A DNA stretch of 64,000 bases from the NCBI RefSeq assembly GCF_011742925.1, contig NZ_WAEL01000001.1, positions 744,001 to 808,000 of the forward strand. Reading direction: 5' to 3'. Source of the DNA: Fibrivirga algicola (GTDB taxonomy: Bacteria; Bacteroidota; Bacteroidia; Cytophagales; Spirosomataceae). Of the stretch, positions 8,699 to 16,752 are shown one piece after another (position 1 is the first letter of the stretch; each line of letters opens with the position of its first letter). The notes beneath the pieces were generated by a model that saw only the letters and a program-made list of their open reading frames with translations, was not told the origin of the DNA and made no database searches. The translations under genes and the position numbers were made by a program.

Positions 8699-9622
8699 AT
8701 GCGCCTGACTATGACACGTATCGTACTTTTAATCAGTTTCGTACTATTCACAATTGGGCCTGTTTGGGCCCAGGAACTGAACTGCACCGTGACGTTGAAC
8801 ACCGACCAACTAGCAGCTGCGCAGAAGACCGATCTGACGTACTTCAACCAGTTGAAGAGCGTTATTTCAGAGTTTATGAACAACCGGCGCTGGTCGACTG
8901 ATCAGTTCACCCCCGCCGAGAAGATCAACTGCACGTTAACGATCAACCTCATCCAGTCGACGGCAGTTGGTGTGTTTCGGGGTAATGCCCAATTGAGCGT
9001 AACACGGCCTGTATATGGCACCAATTATCAGACAACGACCCTCAGTTTCGTAGATCGTAATTTCGATTTCAGCTGGCTACCCTCGCAGCCGTTCTTTTAC
9101 CGCGAAAACCAGTATTCGGATGAGCTGACACATGCGCTGGCGTTCTATGCCAATGTAATTCTGGCCGTGGATTATGATTCTTTCTCCCGGCAGGGGGGTA
9201 ACGTCTATGTACAACGGGCGTTCCAGCTCGTCAATGTGGCGCAGGCCGTGTCGGATAACGGTGCCTGGTCGGCGCAGGACAATAGCCGCCGGAACCGGTA
9301 CTGGCTGGTCGAGAACCTACAAAACCAGCAAGTGATTCCCTTTCGCGATGGCTTTTATACTTACCACCGACTGGGTCTCGATGCCTTTGCCGGTAACCCG
9401 GTGCAGGCGCGGAAATACACCATGGATTTGCTGACGAGCATTCGGCAGATTACCTTGCAGAAGCCCGGAGCCGTCTTGCTCAATTCGTTTTTCGATGCTA
9501 AATCGGACGAACTACTGAATATTATGGCTGAAGGTACGCGCGATGAACGCAAGCGTGCCTTCGACCTGCTTTCATTTTTGGATCCGGGCAAAACAGAAAA
9601 TTATAGACGGCTGTTGAATTAA
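8699..9622 (+). CDS. porD: T9SS-associated protein PorD (DUF4835)
   Basis: The 307-residue product has a signal peptide ending PVWAQ near residue 24 and matches the DUF4835/PorD family. Features include ELNCTVTLNTDQ at the mature N-terminus, FMNNRRWSTDQF near 60, and a helical C-terminal half with NSFFDAKSDELLNI. PorD is associated with the type IX secretion system of Bacteroidota, but its exact step is not settled. ATG 8699 or ATG 8711 could start it, since both keep the signal peptide. It sits between coaBC and recN, its usual place. Confidence 0.88.
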   Translation: MRLTMTRIVLLISFVLFTIGPVWAQELNCTVTLNTDQLAAAQKTDLTYFNQLKSVISEFMNNRRWSTDQFTPAEKINCTLTINLIQSTAVGVFRGNAQLSVTRPVYGTNYQTTTLSFVDRNFDFSWLPSQPFFYRENQYSDELTHALAFYANVILAVDYDSFSRQGGNVYVQRAFQLVNVAQAVSDNGAWSAQDNSRRNRYWLVENLQNQQVIPFRDGFYTYHRLGLDAFAGNPVQARKYTMDLLTSIRQITLQKPGAVLLNSFFDAKSDELLNIMAEGTRDERKRAFDLLSFLDPGKTENYRRLLN

Positions 9623-9751
9623 CAGATGTCGGTTACGGCGGTTATAGCCTGACTGATCCGCAACGATCACATACCGTTCCGCAGCAGAAAACTGTGGACT
9701 ATGGACTGCCGTTGCCAACTTTTTTACCCTGCCTAATTGTTTCTTATTCGT

Positions 9752-11416
9752 ATGCTATCGCACTTATTGATTAAGAATTACGCGCTTATTGACCAGTTGG
9801 AAATGACCCCCGATCACGCCCTGAATATCATTACGGGTGAGACGGGTGCCGGAAAATCCATCATGCTGGGGGCTATTGGCCTGTTATTGGGCAACAGAGC
9901 TGATACCCGCGTACTGTATGATCCGTCTGTGAAGTGCATCATCGAAGGATCGTTTGATGTGGCTGGGTACGTGATCGAAACGATTTTTGAGGAAGAAGAA
10001 CTGGACTTTGCGCCAACCTGCATTGTTCGCCGTGAAATTAGCCCGGCGGGAAAATCCAGGGCATTTGTCAACGACACACCGGTGAACTTGGAAACCATGC
10101 GGCGGGTAACCAGCCAGCTCATGGACATTCATTCGCAACATGATTCCGTATCCCTGGGGTCTAATGAGTATCAATTGCAAATCGTTGATACCTACGCGCA
10201 GGATGATGATCTATTGCGACGGTATCGCGCCGATTACCAGATATTCCGGGAGCGACAAACAGTTTACGATCATTTGATGAACGAAGCCGGTGCTATGCGC
10301 CGGGAGTTCGATTACAACAATTTTCTGTACGAAGAGCTGGCTAAGGCTAACCTGCAAGCCGACGAGCAGGAGACCTTGGAACAGGAATTGAACGTACTGG
10401 AAAATGCAGGTGAAATTAAAGAACGGTTACTGCTGGCTTCCGAATACCTGGATAATCCGGAGCAATCGGTGGTAGCGTTGCTGAAAAGTGCCGTTGGCTG
10501 TCTGAATCAGGTAAGCAAAGTAGCCGATCAGTACCGGCCTTTGCAAGAGCGGGCACAGAGTGCCCTGATTGAACTGCGTGATTTGGCCGATGAGATATCG
10601 ACGGAACAGGAAGGTGTTGAAATGGACGATACCCGGACCGAATCTGTACGCGAACGGCTTAATCTGATCTATCAGCTTCAAACAAAGCACCAGGCCAAAG
10701 ATGTGGCTACGCTGATTGCCCTTCGGAATGAACTGGAGCAGAAAGTGAGCATGGTGTTGAATCTGGACGAAGAGATTGAAAAGGCCAAAGCCAAAGCCGA
10801 GGCTGCTCAGAAGAAGATGAATACCAGCGCCGAAGCCCTGTCGAAAGTGCGCATGGCAACGTTGAAGCCCATTGAGAAAGAGATAAAGGAACTACTCGAT
10901 GCACTGGGTATGCCCAATGCGTCGCTCCAGATTCAGGCCGAGCGGGGCCGCCCTACACCGACAGGTATCGACACGGTTTCGTTCCTGTTCAGTGCCAACA
11001 AAGGCGTGAAGCCACAACAGTTGAAAAATGTAGCGTCGGGTGGCGAGTTTTCCCGTCTGATGCTGGCGATCAAGTACATACTGGCCAGTAAACGGTCGTT
11101 GCCTACCATCATTTTCGATGAAATTGATACGGGTGTGTCGGGTGAGATTGCGATCAAAATGGGGCAGATGATGCGCGATATGGCGCATACCCACCAGCTG
11201 ATTTCAATAACCCACCTGCCTCAGATTGCCGCTCAAGGTATGGCACACTATTTTGTGTATAAAGATCATTCGGCCGCTAAAACAGTAAGCCGGGTACGTA
11301 AGCTTACCTTTGAGGAACGCGTTCAGGAAATTGCCCAGATGATCGGTGGTAAGTCACCATCGCCAAGTGCGGTTAACAGCGCCCGCGAAATTCTGGAACA
11401 GAACGCCGTTGTATAA
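9752..11416 (+). CDS. recN: DNA repair protein RecN
   Basis: RecN is an SMC-like ATPase acting in double-strand break repair. The 554-residue product has the Walker A motif ITGETGAGKS near 30-39 and long coiled coils through about 150-370. The ABC signature VASGGEFSRLMLA is near 425, followed by Walker B PTIIFDEIDTGVSG and the H-loop SITHLPQIAAQG. The ATG at 9752 gives the normal RecN N-terminus MLSHLLIKNYALI; an in-frame TTG at 9737 is unlikely. The 129 bases before it hold no feature I recognise. Confidence 0.95.
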   Translation: MLSHLLIKNYALIDQLEMTPDHALNIITGETGAGKSIMLGAIGLLLGNRADTRVLYDPSVKCIIEGSFDVAGYVIETIFEEEELDFAPTCIVRREISPAGKSRAFVNDTPVNLETMRRVTSQLMDIHSQHDSVSLGSNEYQLQIVDTYAQDDDLLRRYRADYQIFRERQTVYDHLMNEAGAMRREFDYNNFLYEELAKANLQADEQETLEQELNVLENAGEIKERLLLASEYLDNPEQSVVALLKSAVGCLNQVSKVADQYRPLQERAQSALIELRDLADEISTEQEGVEMDDTRTESVRERLNLIYQLQTKHQAKDVATLIALRNELEQKVSMVLNLDEEIEKAKAKAEAAQKKMNTSAEALSKVRMATLKPIEKEIKELLDALGMPNASLQIQAERGRPTPTGIDTVSFLFSANKGVKPQQLKNVASGGEFSRLMLAIKYILASKRSLPTIIFDEIDTGVSGEIAIKMGQMMRDMAHTHQLISITHLPQIAAQGMAHYFVYKDHSAAKTVSRVRKLTFEERVQEIAQMIGGKSPSPSAVNSAREILEQNAVV

Positions 11417-11481
11417 CTCTGTAGAAAGGGAAAGCTAGCTACTAACTTCCCCGTTACAACCAATTAATTACTTAGTAACCA

Positions 11482-11961
11482 ATGAAACACCTAGTACTCA
11501 CCATTAGCCTGGCAATGGCACTCGCCGCTTGCGGTTCAAAGGAAAAAAGTGGCCATGAAGGCCATAACATGGCCATGACCGAAGCCGGTACGCCAATCGA
11601 TAAAGCTCAGCAGGAGGTAATGGCGTTGCATGATGAAGTGATGCCCCGCGTCGATGATATCATGAAGCTTAAAAAGGAACTGAACGGCAAATTGACCGCT
11701 TTAGATAGTATGCGGGGTACACCCAGCGAAACAGTTCGGATCGACGAGCAGAAAGCGCAGGTACGTCAGCTGGTTCGCCACCTGACTGAGGCCAACAGTC
11801 TGATGATGGATTGGATGGATCAATACAAGGGCGACACACTGAAGAAATTGCCTGAAGCCGACGCTTTACGTTATCTGGCTGAACAGAAGCAGCTTATCAA
11901 CAATGCAAAAGCAAAAATTAACCAGAGTATCGCGCAGTCGCAAAACTACCTTAAACAGTAG
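11482..11961 (+). CDS. Lipoprotein with His/Met-rich N-terminus, next to SCO
   Basis: The 159-residue product has a lipoprotein signal (lipobox LAAC, Cys near residue 17). A short His/Met-rich stretch GHEGHNMAM follows the lipidated Cys, then a mostly helical, charged body with predicted coiled coil. The His/Met cluster resembles copper-binding motifs, and the next genes encode an SCO protein and a cytochrome c. I therefore infer a role in copper handling or cytochrome oxidase maturation in the envelope. It does not match an enzyme family I can name; similar proteins are sometimes labelled viral A-type inclusion proteins. Its last 59 bases overlap the SCO gene. Confidence 0.75.
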   Translation: MKHLVLTISLAMALAACGSKEKSGHEGHNMAMTEAGTPIDKAQQEVMALHDEVMPRVDDIMKLKKELNGKLTALDSMRGTPSETVRIDEQKAQVRQLVRHLTEANSLMMDWMDQYKGDTLKKLPEADALRYLAEQKQLINNAKAKINQSIAQSQNYLKQ

Positions 11962-12607
11962 CCTGATCGCTCGATTACTCCTGTTTGCGCCAGTCATCGC
12001 TCTGTTCGTAGGGCTGACTGGCTGCTCACAAACCGAAAAACTACCAATTCTGGGTGAGCGGGAGGTAATCACCAAACAGGTAGATGGGAAAACTGTCACC
12101 GATTCGGTTTACCACACCATTCCTGATTTTAAGTTTGTTAGTCAGGATGGCGATACTATAACGGCGGCGACGGTCAAAAACAAAATTTACGTTGCTGACT
12201 TCTTTTTTACATCCTGCCCCACCATCTGCCCCAAGATGAAAACACAGTTGAAGCGCGTTTATGAGCGTTTCAACACCAACCCGGATGTGTTGTTACTCTC
12301 ACACACGATTGACCCGGACCACGACTCGGTACCCGTACTAAAAGAGTTTGCGAATGAGCTGGGTGTAACCGGCAAAAACTGGTTGTTCGTAACGGGTGAT
12401 CGCGACAAGATTTATGACATCGGTCAGAATAGCTATATGGTTACGGCGCAGGAAGATTCGTCGGCACCGGGCGGGGTAGTGCACAGCGGCGCGTTTATCC
12501 TGGTCGATAAGGACCGCCACATTCGGGGTATTTACGACGGCACAACTGAGGTTGGCGTGGATAAACTCATGACCGATATGGAGAAGTTGCTGAGTGAAAA
12601 AGAGTAA
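11903..12607 (+). CDS. SCO1/SenC family copper chaperone lipoprotein
   Basis: SCO proteins deliver copper to the CuA centre of cytochrome oxidase or act as thiol-disulfide reductants. The 234-residue product has a membrane-anchoring signal with lipobox LTGC near 41. Its thioredoxin-like fold carries the copper-binding CPTICP at about 104-109 and the distal ligand His in VVHSGAFILVDKD near 196. The only ATG that includes the signal is at 11903, inside the preceding gene, so the two overlap by 59 bases in different frames. The cytochrome c gene begins 3 bases after the stop, so the three probably form one operon. Confidence 0.93.
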   Translation: MQKQKLTRVSRSRKTTLNSSLIARLLLFAPVIALFVGLTGCSQTEKLPILGEREVITKQVDGKTVTDSVYHTIPDFKFVSQDGDTITAATVKNKIYVADFFFTSCPTICPKMKTQLKRVYERFNTNPDVLLLSHTIDPDHDSVPVLKEFANELGVTGKNWLFVTGDRDKIYDIGQNSYMVTAQEDSSAPGGVVHSGAFILVDKDRHIRGIYDGTTEVGVDKLMTDMEKLLSEKE

Positions 12608-12610
12608 TTA

Positions 12611-13078
12611 ATGGGTAGATATCCCAAGCCGCCACGTATGCCCCCACTGTCTACGAATTCTGTTTTCTACGCCGCGCTCGTCAGTCTGCTTCTTCCCGTT
12701 GTTATGTCTTCCTGCCAGAGCCAGGAAGAAACCATGCGACAGAAATACGTTACTGAAGGTATTTTGCTATACAGGCGGAACTGCGCCAACTGCCATCAGG
12801 CCGATGGGGCTGGTCTGGCTAACCTGTATCCACCACTAGCCAATTCAGACTACCTGAAGGCAAACAAAAACGCTGTTATCTGTTCGATCCGTTACGGGCA
12901 GCAGGGGCCAATTAAGGTAAACGGAAAGGTTTATAACCGGGTCATGCCACCTCAGTTACAGCTTAGTGCCCTGGAGGTAGCTGAAATTACAACCTATATC
13001 TATAGTCAGTGGGGTGATGATAAACGCCTGGTGACTGCCAAGGAAGCCGAAGCGTTGCTGAAAGAGTGCGCTAATTAA
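12611..13078 (+). CDS. Membrane-anchored monoheme cytochrome c
   Basis: The 155-residue product has a lipoprotein-like signal ending in SSC near residue 34. A class I cytochrome c domain follows: the CANCH heme site lies at about 58-62, followed by QADGAGLANLYPPLA, and NRVMPPQ near 115 supplies the axial Met. It probably passes electrons in the periplasm, and its position after SCO suggests a link to cytochrome oxidase. The ATG at 12611 is 3 bases after the SCO stop; a second Met at residue 10 is an alternative start. Confidence 0.92.
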   Translation: MGRYPKPPRMPPLSTNSVFYAALVSLLLPVVMSSCQSQEETMRQKYVTEGILLYRRNCANCHQADGAGLANLYPPLANSDYLKANKNAVICSIRYGQQGPIKVNGKVYNRVMPPQLQLSALEVAEITTYIYSQWGDDKRLVTAKEAEALLKECAN

Positions 13079-13149
13079 CCAGTGTGCGGGCGCTTAGTCC
13101 GTTTTACGCTGCTCAAAACGAACTGGGTGTCCGTATTGCAGTAGGTACG

Positions 13150-13752
13150 TTAAATACCACCTTCGATATTGAACCGACCCGTTGGTTTACGAATCGAGTA
13201 GTGCGAAAAGTCCTGGTTGGCGTCGAGACCAAGGCCGTAGAGTTTTTCGCCGGTAAGCTGGCTCGATACAACCACTCGTTCCTGGGTATATACTTTTCTG
13301 GTATTCGGATTCCAGTTAAGCAAATTGGTCTGGAGCTTTTCCTGCTTGGCTTTATTGACAACTACCACATGTCCCATGACCGTATACAAATCCTTGGCTT
13401 TGTCGTATTTGCCAGAATCGGAGCGGAGGGTCGTTACTATCTGTGAACCAGTAGGATCGTAGAAGTCTATGAACACCTCATTCGGATATTTTCGGTCTTC
13501 ATTGCTATACCTTAACTGCCGGGCAGTGGTTAATTTCACCCGCATTTGGGCGGCTTCGCTGTAGAGGAGTTTCACATTGTTGATCTCCTCAATTGGCCCC
13601 TTGTATGCCTGAGCCTGAACCGGCTTTTTGTCTTCTTCGCAGGAAACAAGTGTAATCAGCAGGGCGAAGCAAAGCAGATAAACTGGTTGACGCGTTAAAC
13701 TGCATAACGCATCACATAGGGCCAAGTGGCGAAAAGAAACGTCATTCCTCAT
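13150..13752 (-). CDS. lptC: LPS export protein LptC
   Basis: LptC anchors the lipopolysaccharide bridge to the inner-membrane LptBFG complex. The 200-residue product has a signal or anchor segment (about 24-37) ending in a lipobox-like LVSC. A single OstA-type beta-jellyroll follows (about 55-185) with MGHVVVVNKAKQEKLQTNLLNWNP, the usual YrbK/LptC pattern. It is the last gene of a minus-strand group with coaX and a barrel protein. It converges with the cytochrome c gene over a 71-base gap in which I see no good terminator. Confidence 0.88.
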   Translation of the reverse strand: MRNDVSFRHLALCDALCSLTRQPVYLLCFALLITLVSCEEDKKPVQAQAYKGPIEEINNVKLLYSEAAQMRVKLTTARQLRYSNEDRKYPNEVFIDFYDPTGSQIVTTLRSDSGKYDKAKDLYTVMGHVVVVNKAKQEKLQTNLLNWNPNTRKVYTQERVVVSSQLTGEKLYGLGLDANQDFSHYSIRKPTGRFNIEGGI

Positions 13753-13762
13753 TGTTGGTACA

Positions 13763-15043
13763 CTAGTCGATAACCGATTTACGGAACCACCAGTCGTTCA
13801 ATGAGAAACCAATGGCTACCTTAAAGTATTTCTCACGTACCTGCGCCCCGGTCAAAGCCCCGCGTTGTCCGCCTACAAAGGCCAGATTGATGTGGTTCAC
13901 AAAATAGGCCCCTACCGGAATCGAGAAACCGAGGCTACCATTCACATCAGTCAGCTGCGTACCATCGACCTGATACGGCATTTTGTTATATTGAAAACCC
14001 GCGCGGTACGTAATCAGGTCACGGTACCGGGTTGAGGTTGGTTTTGGCGTGTATTCGACACCAATGGCCGTGTGAAGACCATCGCGGAGATTGCCTGGCT
14101 GGTCAGTGATGGTTCTGAACTGGCTCCACGATTGCATGCCGGCTTCGATACCGATTGCCAATTGGTTGTTCTTCTCGAGCGTAATGCCAAACTGAACGTT
14201 TTGTGGCAGGGGAACTCGACCATCAACGTTAGACCGGATCGTGTCGCTGCCCGATACTTCGCGGCCCGATAAAAGCTGCTGGTACACATCGGTCTCGCTG
14301 GCGCTGAGGTTCGATTTGGGCGCGAAGGTAGCGCCCACGTTCAGTACATAGTCTTTACCAAGCGATGGCCGCCAGGCCGCCCCCAGATTCCAGACAATAT
14401 CGCTGTAGCTTACCCGATTGAGGCGCGAGACAACAATGTCAGTCGTTGAATTGATCAGCACCTGTGAGTTTGAACTGCTGGCAACGTTACCAAAAATAAA
14501 CGAGGCGTCGGCGCCGAGGTAAATGTTCTTGCCCACCCGTACGCCATTACTGATCGAAGCCCGGTTGAGTGCTCCTTTGCCGGTGTAGTCAAACTGAGTT
14601 TCGTAGATCGTCCCGTCAATTTTTCCGTATTTCCGAGTCTGGTAATCAATGTAGCTGTAGGGCCGCAGACTAATCGACGTGTTCCAGCGCGACGACAGCG
14701 GGAAGGCAAGCGCCAGGTAGCTCAGGTTACCGCCAAAATCGCGTTGCGTGATCGGCTCATTCTGTACCAGTTGGCTAATGGTCTTTTGCTGCCCCAGCAA
14801 CCCGATTTCGAAAATCGTGAACCGGCTGCGGCGGGCCAGCAGGGCCGGGTTTTGGCTGTTGAGGTAAAACGGGCTGGCGTAGCTGACACCAACGCCTCCC
14901 ATGCCAATATTGGCAACATTGGTGGCGGGCAAGACTTCGCCGAGGCCAAGGGCTGAATATGGAGAGTTGCCAAGGCCCTGAGCCTGTAACGTATAGGTAG
15001 CCAGCAGGCTAAGGCCAGCGGCCAGAAGAATTAACTTTTTCAC
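13763..15043 (-). CDS. Outer-membrane beta-barrel protein (FadL/PorV-like)
   Basis: The 426-residue product from GTG 15043 has a clean signal peptide (MKKLILLAAGLSLLATYTLQAQ). Its many amphipathic strands have aromatic girdles, for example YLALAFPLSSRWNTSISLRPYSY, FGITLEKNNQLAIGIEAGMQ and the C-terminal FKVAIGFSLNDWWFRK. The N-terminal GMGGVGVSYASPFYLNSQNPALLA resembles the hatch region of FadL/PorV-type barrels. The substrate is unknown. A longer TTG start at 15079 is possible but gives a poorer signal peptide. The gene lies 10 bases upstream of lptC. Confidence 0.75.
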   Translation of the reverse strand: MKKLILLAAGLSLLATYTLQAQGLGNSPYSALGLGEVLPATNVANIGMGGVGVSYASPFYLNSQNPALLARRSRFTIFEIGLLGQQKTISQLVQNEPITQRDFGGNLSYLALAFPLSSRWNTSISLRPYSYIDYQTRKYGKIDGTIYETQFDYTGKGALNRASISNGVRVGKNIYLGADASFIFGNVASSSNSQVLINSTTDIVVSRLNRVSYSDIVWNLGAAWRPSLGKDYVLNVGATFAPKSNLSASETDVYQQLLSGREVSGSDTIRSNVDGRVPLPQNVQFGITLEKNNQLAIGIEAGMQSWSQFRTITDQPGNLRDGLHTAIGVEYTPKPTSTRYRDLITYRAGFQYNKMPYQVDGTQLTDVNGSLGFSIPVGAYFVNHINLAFVGGQRGALTGAQVREKYFKVAIGFSLNDWWFRKSVID

Positions 15044-15097
15044 AAAAAAACGTGTCAGATGCCGGTCGGTTTCGATCAAATGCAGAAAACAGCGGCA

Positions 15098-15838
15098 TTA
15101 CGGTTGCGTATGAGTCAACAGAATGCGGTTCAGGCCTTGAAGTACCAACTCCGGTACTGCAAATATACCCGGTTTCAGGCGGTTTATGAACAATGGTCCG
15201 TCGCCTCCGCAGACAATGACCCGAAGAGCAGGGTGAAGGTTGGTATATTCATCGATGATTCCGGCCAGTTCGAGGGCCATTCCATTCATAGCGCCACTCA
15301 AAAGAGCCTCTCTTGTATTGCGGGCTGTGAGGGGTGGCCAGTCGGTCAGGTCGGGAACGTTGTCGATCTGAGGCAGGCGGGCCGTGAACGCATGCATAGC
15401 TTGTAGCCGCATGCGAAGCCCCGGTGAAATAAGCCCGCCCTGAAAGCAACCAGTTGCCGACAAGAAATCGGCGGTGATGCACGTACCCAAGTCGAGAATC
15501 AGGCAGTCCTGCCCCGGAAAAAGATCTGATGCGCCTACGGCTGCTGCTAGTCTGTCGGCTCCCAGCGTACGGGGTGTTTCGTAGTTATTCTGAATAGGGA
15601 TAGCTAAGTCAGGGCTCATTAACAGCCAGTTAGCGCCGCCGTCGAATTCGTCGAGCAACTGCCGTAACTCGCTGACCAGCCGGCTGGTCGACGAGGCGAT
15701 AACGTACCTGGGTGGTGTATGCACGACGGCCGCACGCAGTGCTTCTGCCGAGGCATAACGGGTGGTTTCGACCAGGTTATTACCCTCGAACCAGCCTGCT
15801 TTTATGCGTGTATTTCCCCAGTCGATGGAAAGATTCAT
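15098..15838 (-). CDS. coaX: Type III pantothenate kinase CoaX
   Basis: CoaX phosphorylates pantothenate, the first committed step of coenzyme A synthesis. The 246-residue product shows the ASKHA-fold motifs of this type: SIDWGNTRIKAG at the N-terminus, LGADRLAAAVGA near 110, DLGTCITADFL near 130 and GGLISPGLRMR near 145. I use ATG 15838 because it places the first phosphate motif at residue 5, as in the family; the longer frame adds an unrelated 21-residue leader. Another coenzyme A gene, coaBC, lies 6.4 kb away. Confidence 0.95.
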   Translation of the reverse strand: MNLSIDWGNTRIKAGWFEGNNLVETTRYASAEALRAAVVHTPPRYVIASSTSRLVSELRQLLDEFDGGANWLLMSPDLAIPIQNNYETPRTLGADRLAAAVGASDLFPGQDCLILDLGTCITADFLSATGCFQGGLISPGLRMRLQAMHAFTARLPQIDNVPDLTDWPPLTARNTREALLSGAMNGMALELAGIIDEYTNLHPALRVIVCGGDGPLFINRLKPGIFAVPELVLQGLNRILLTHTQP

Positions 15839-16022
15839 GGTGGTGGAAGCGGAATTTTCTGACAGGATGCACGGGATTGTCTGGCTAAGTGCGACAACCA
15901 AGCCGAACTGAGAAGCCGGCTAATTCAACATATCCCGTCAGAAAACTTAAACGGTTGGCGGTCGGTTCGTGGGGGCAGCTAATAGTGGTTAACGGCTTTT
16001 TTAACAAACTTTGTGAAATACT

Positions 16023-16724
16023 ATGCCAACACTCTATCTGATTCCGACACCCCTGGCTCCTGACACGGCCGCGCAGGTGCTGTCGCCACCAATTGCAGAG
16101 GCGGTGGCCCGACTCGATTGTTTTTTTGTGGAAGAATTGCGAACGGCGCGCCGCTTCATCAGTGGACTACGAACCGGCCGCGTGATCGACGAAACCACCT
16201 TTTTTGACCTGCATAAAGATACACCCGAAGCCGACACCAAACGGCAGTTGATCGGTCTGTTGGCCCAAAACCGGGATGCGGGCATACTGTCGGAGGCTGG
16301 TTGCCCCGGCGTGGCAGATCCGGGAGCAGTCGCGGTTCGGCTGGCTCACGAACTGGGCTTCCGGGTCGAACCACTGGTGGGGCCATCATCTATCCTGCTG
16401 GCGTTGATGGCATCGGGGATGAGTGGGCAATCGTTCGTTTTTCACGGCTACTTACCCATCGATCGGGCCGACCGGAGCCGTACGCTGAAGCAATTGGAAA
16501 CCGACGCCCGAAAGCGGCAGCAAACCCAGATTTTCATGGAAACCCCGTACCGGAATAATGGGCTGTTGACCGATTTGCTGGCGACCGCTCTGCCCGACAC
16601 TCGCCTGTGTATTGCTGCCAATGTGACGGCACCCGATGCGCTTATTCAAACAAAAACGGTAAAGCAATGGAAAGGTAATCCACCTGATCTGCACAAAAAG
16701 CCAACCATCTTTTTGCTATTTTGA
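16023..16724 (+). CDS. RsmI-like SAM-dependent methyltransferase
   Basis: The 233-residue product belongs to the tetrapyrrole methylase superfamily. The N-terminus LYLIPTPLA resembles the first strand of RsmI. It has SEAGCPGVADPG near 95-107, followed by VGPSSILLALMASGMSGQSFVFHGYLP. RsmI methylates the 2'-O of C1402 in 16S rRNA. This shorter form is a Bacteroidota paralogue whose exact substrate I cannot determine. It is divergent from coaX; an AAACTTTG close to the -7 consensus lies at 16006-16013. Confidence 0.85.
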   Translation: MPTLYLIPTPLAPDTAAQVLSPPIAEAVARLDCFFVEELRTARRFISGLRTGRVIDETTFFDLHKDTPEADTKRQLIGLLAQNRDAGILSEAGCPGVADPGAVAVRLAHELGFRVEPLVGPSSILLALMASGMSGQSFVFHGYLPIDRADRSRTLKQLETDARKRQQTQIFMETPYRNNGLLTDLLATALPDTRLCIAANVTAPDALIQTKTVKQWKGNPPDLHKKPTIFLLF

Positions 16725-16752
16725 GCTGATTTTCTGCCTTCCATTCTTTGCC

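Noticed and set aside
13084-13446. 120-codon plus-strand frame after the cytochrome c gene
   Set aside because: It overlaps lptC on the opposite strand and shows no domain or signal.
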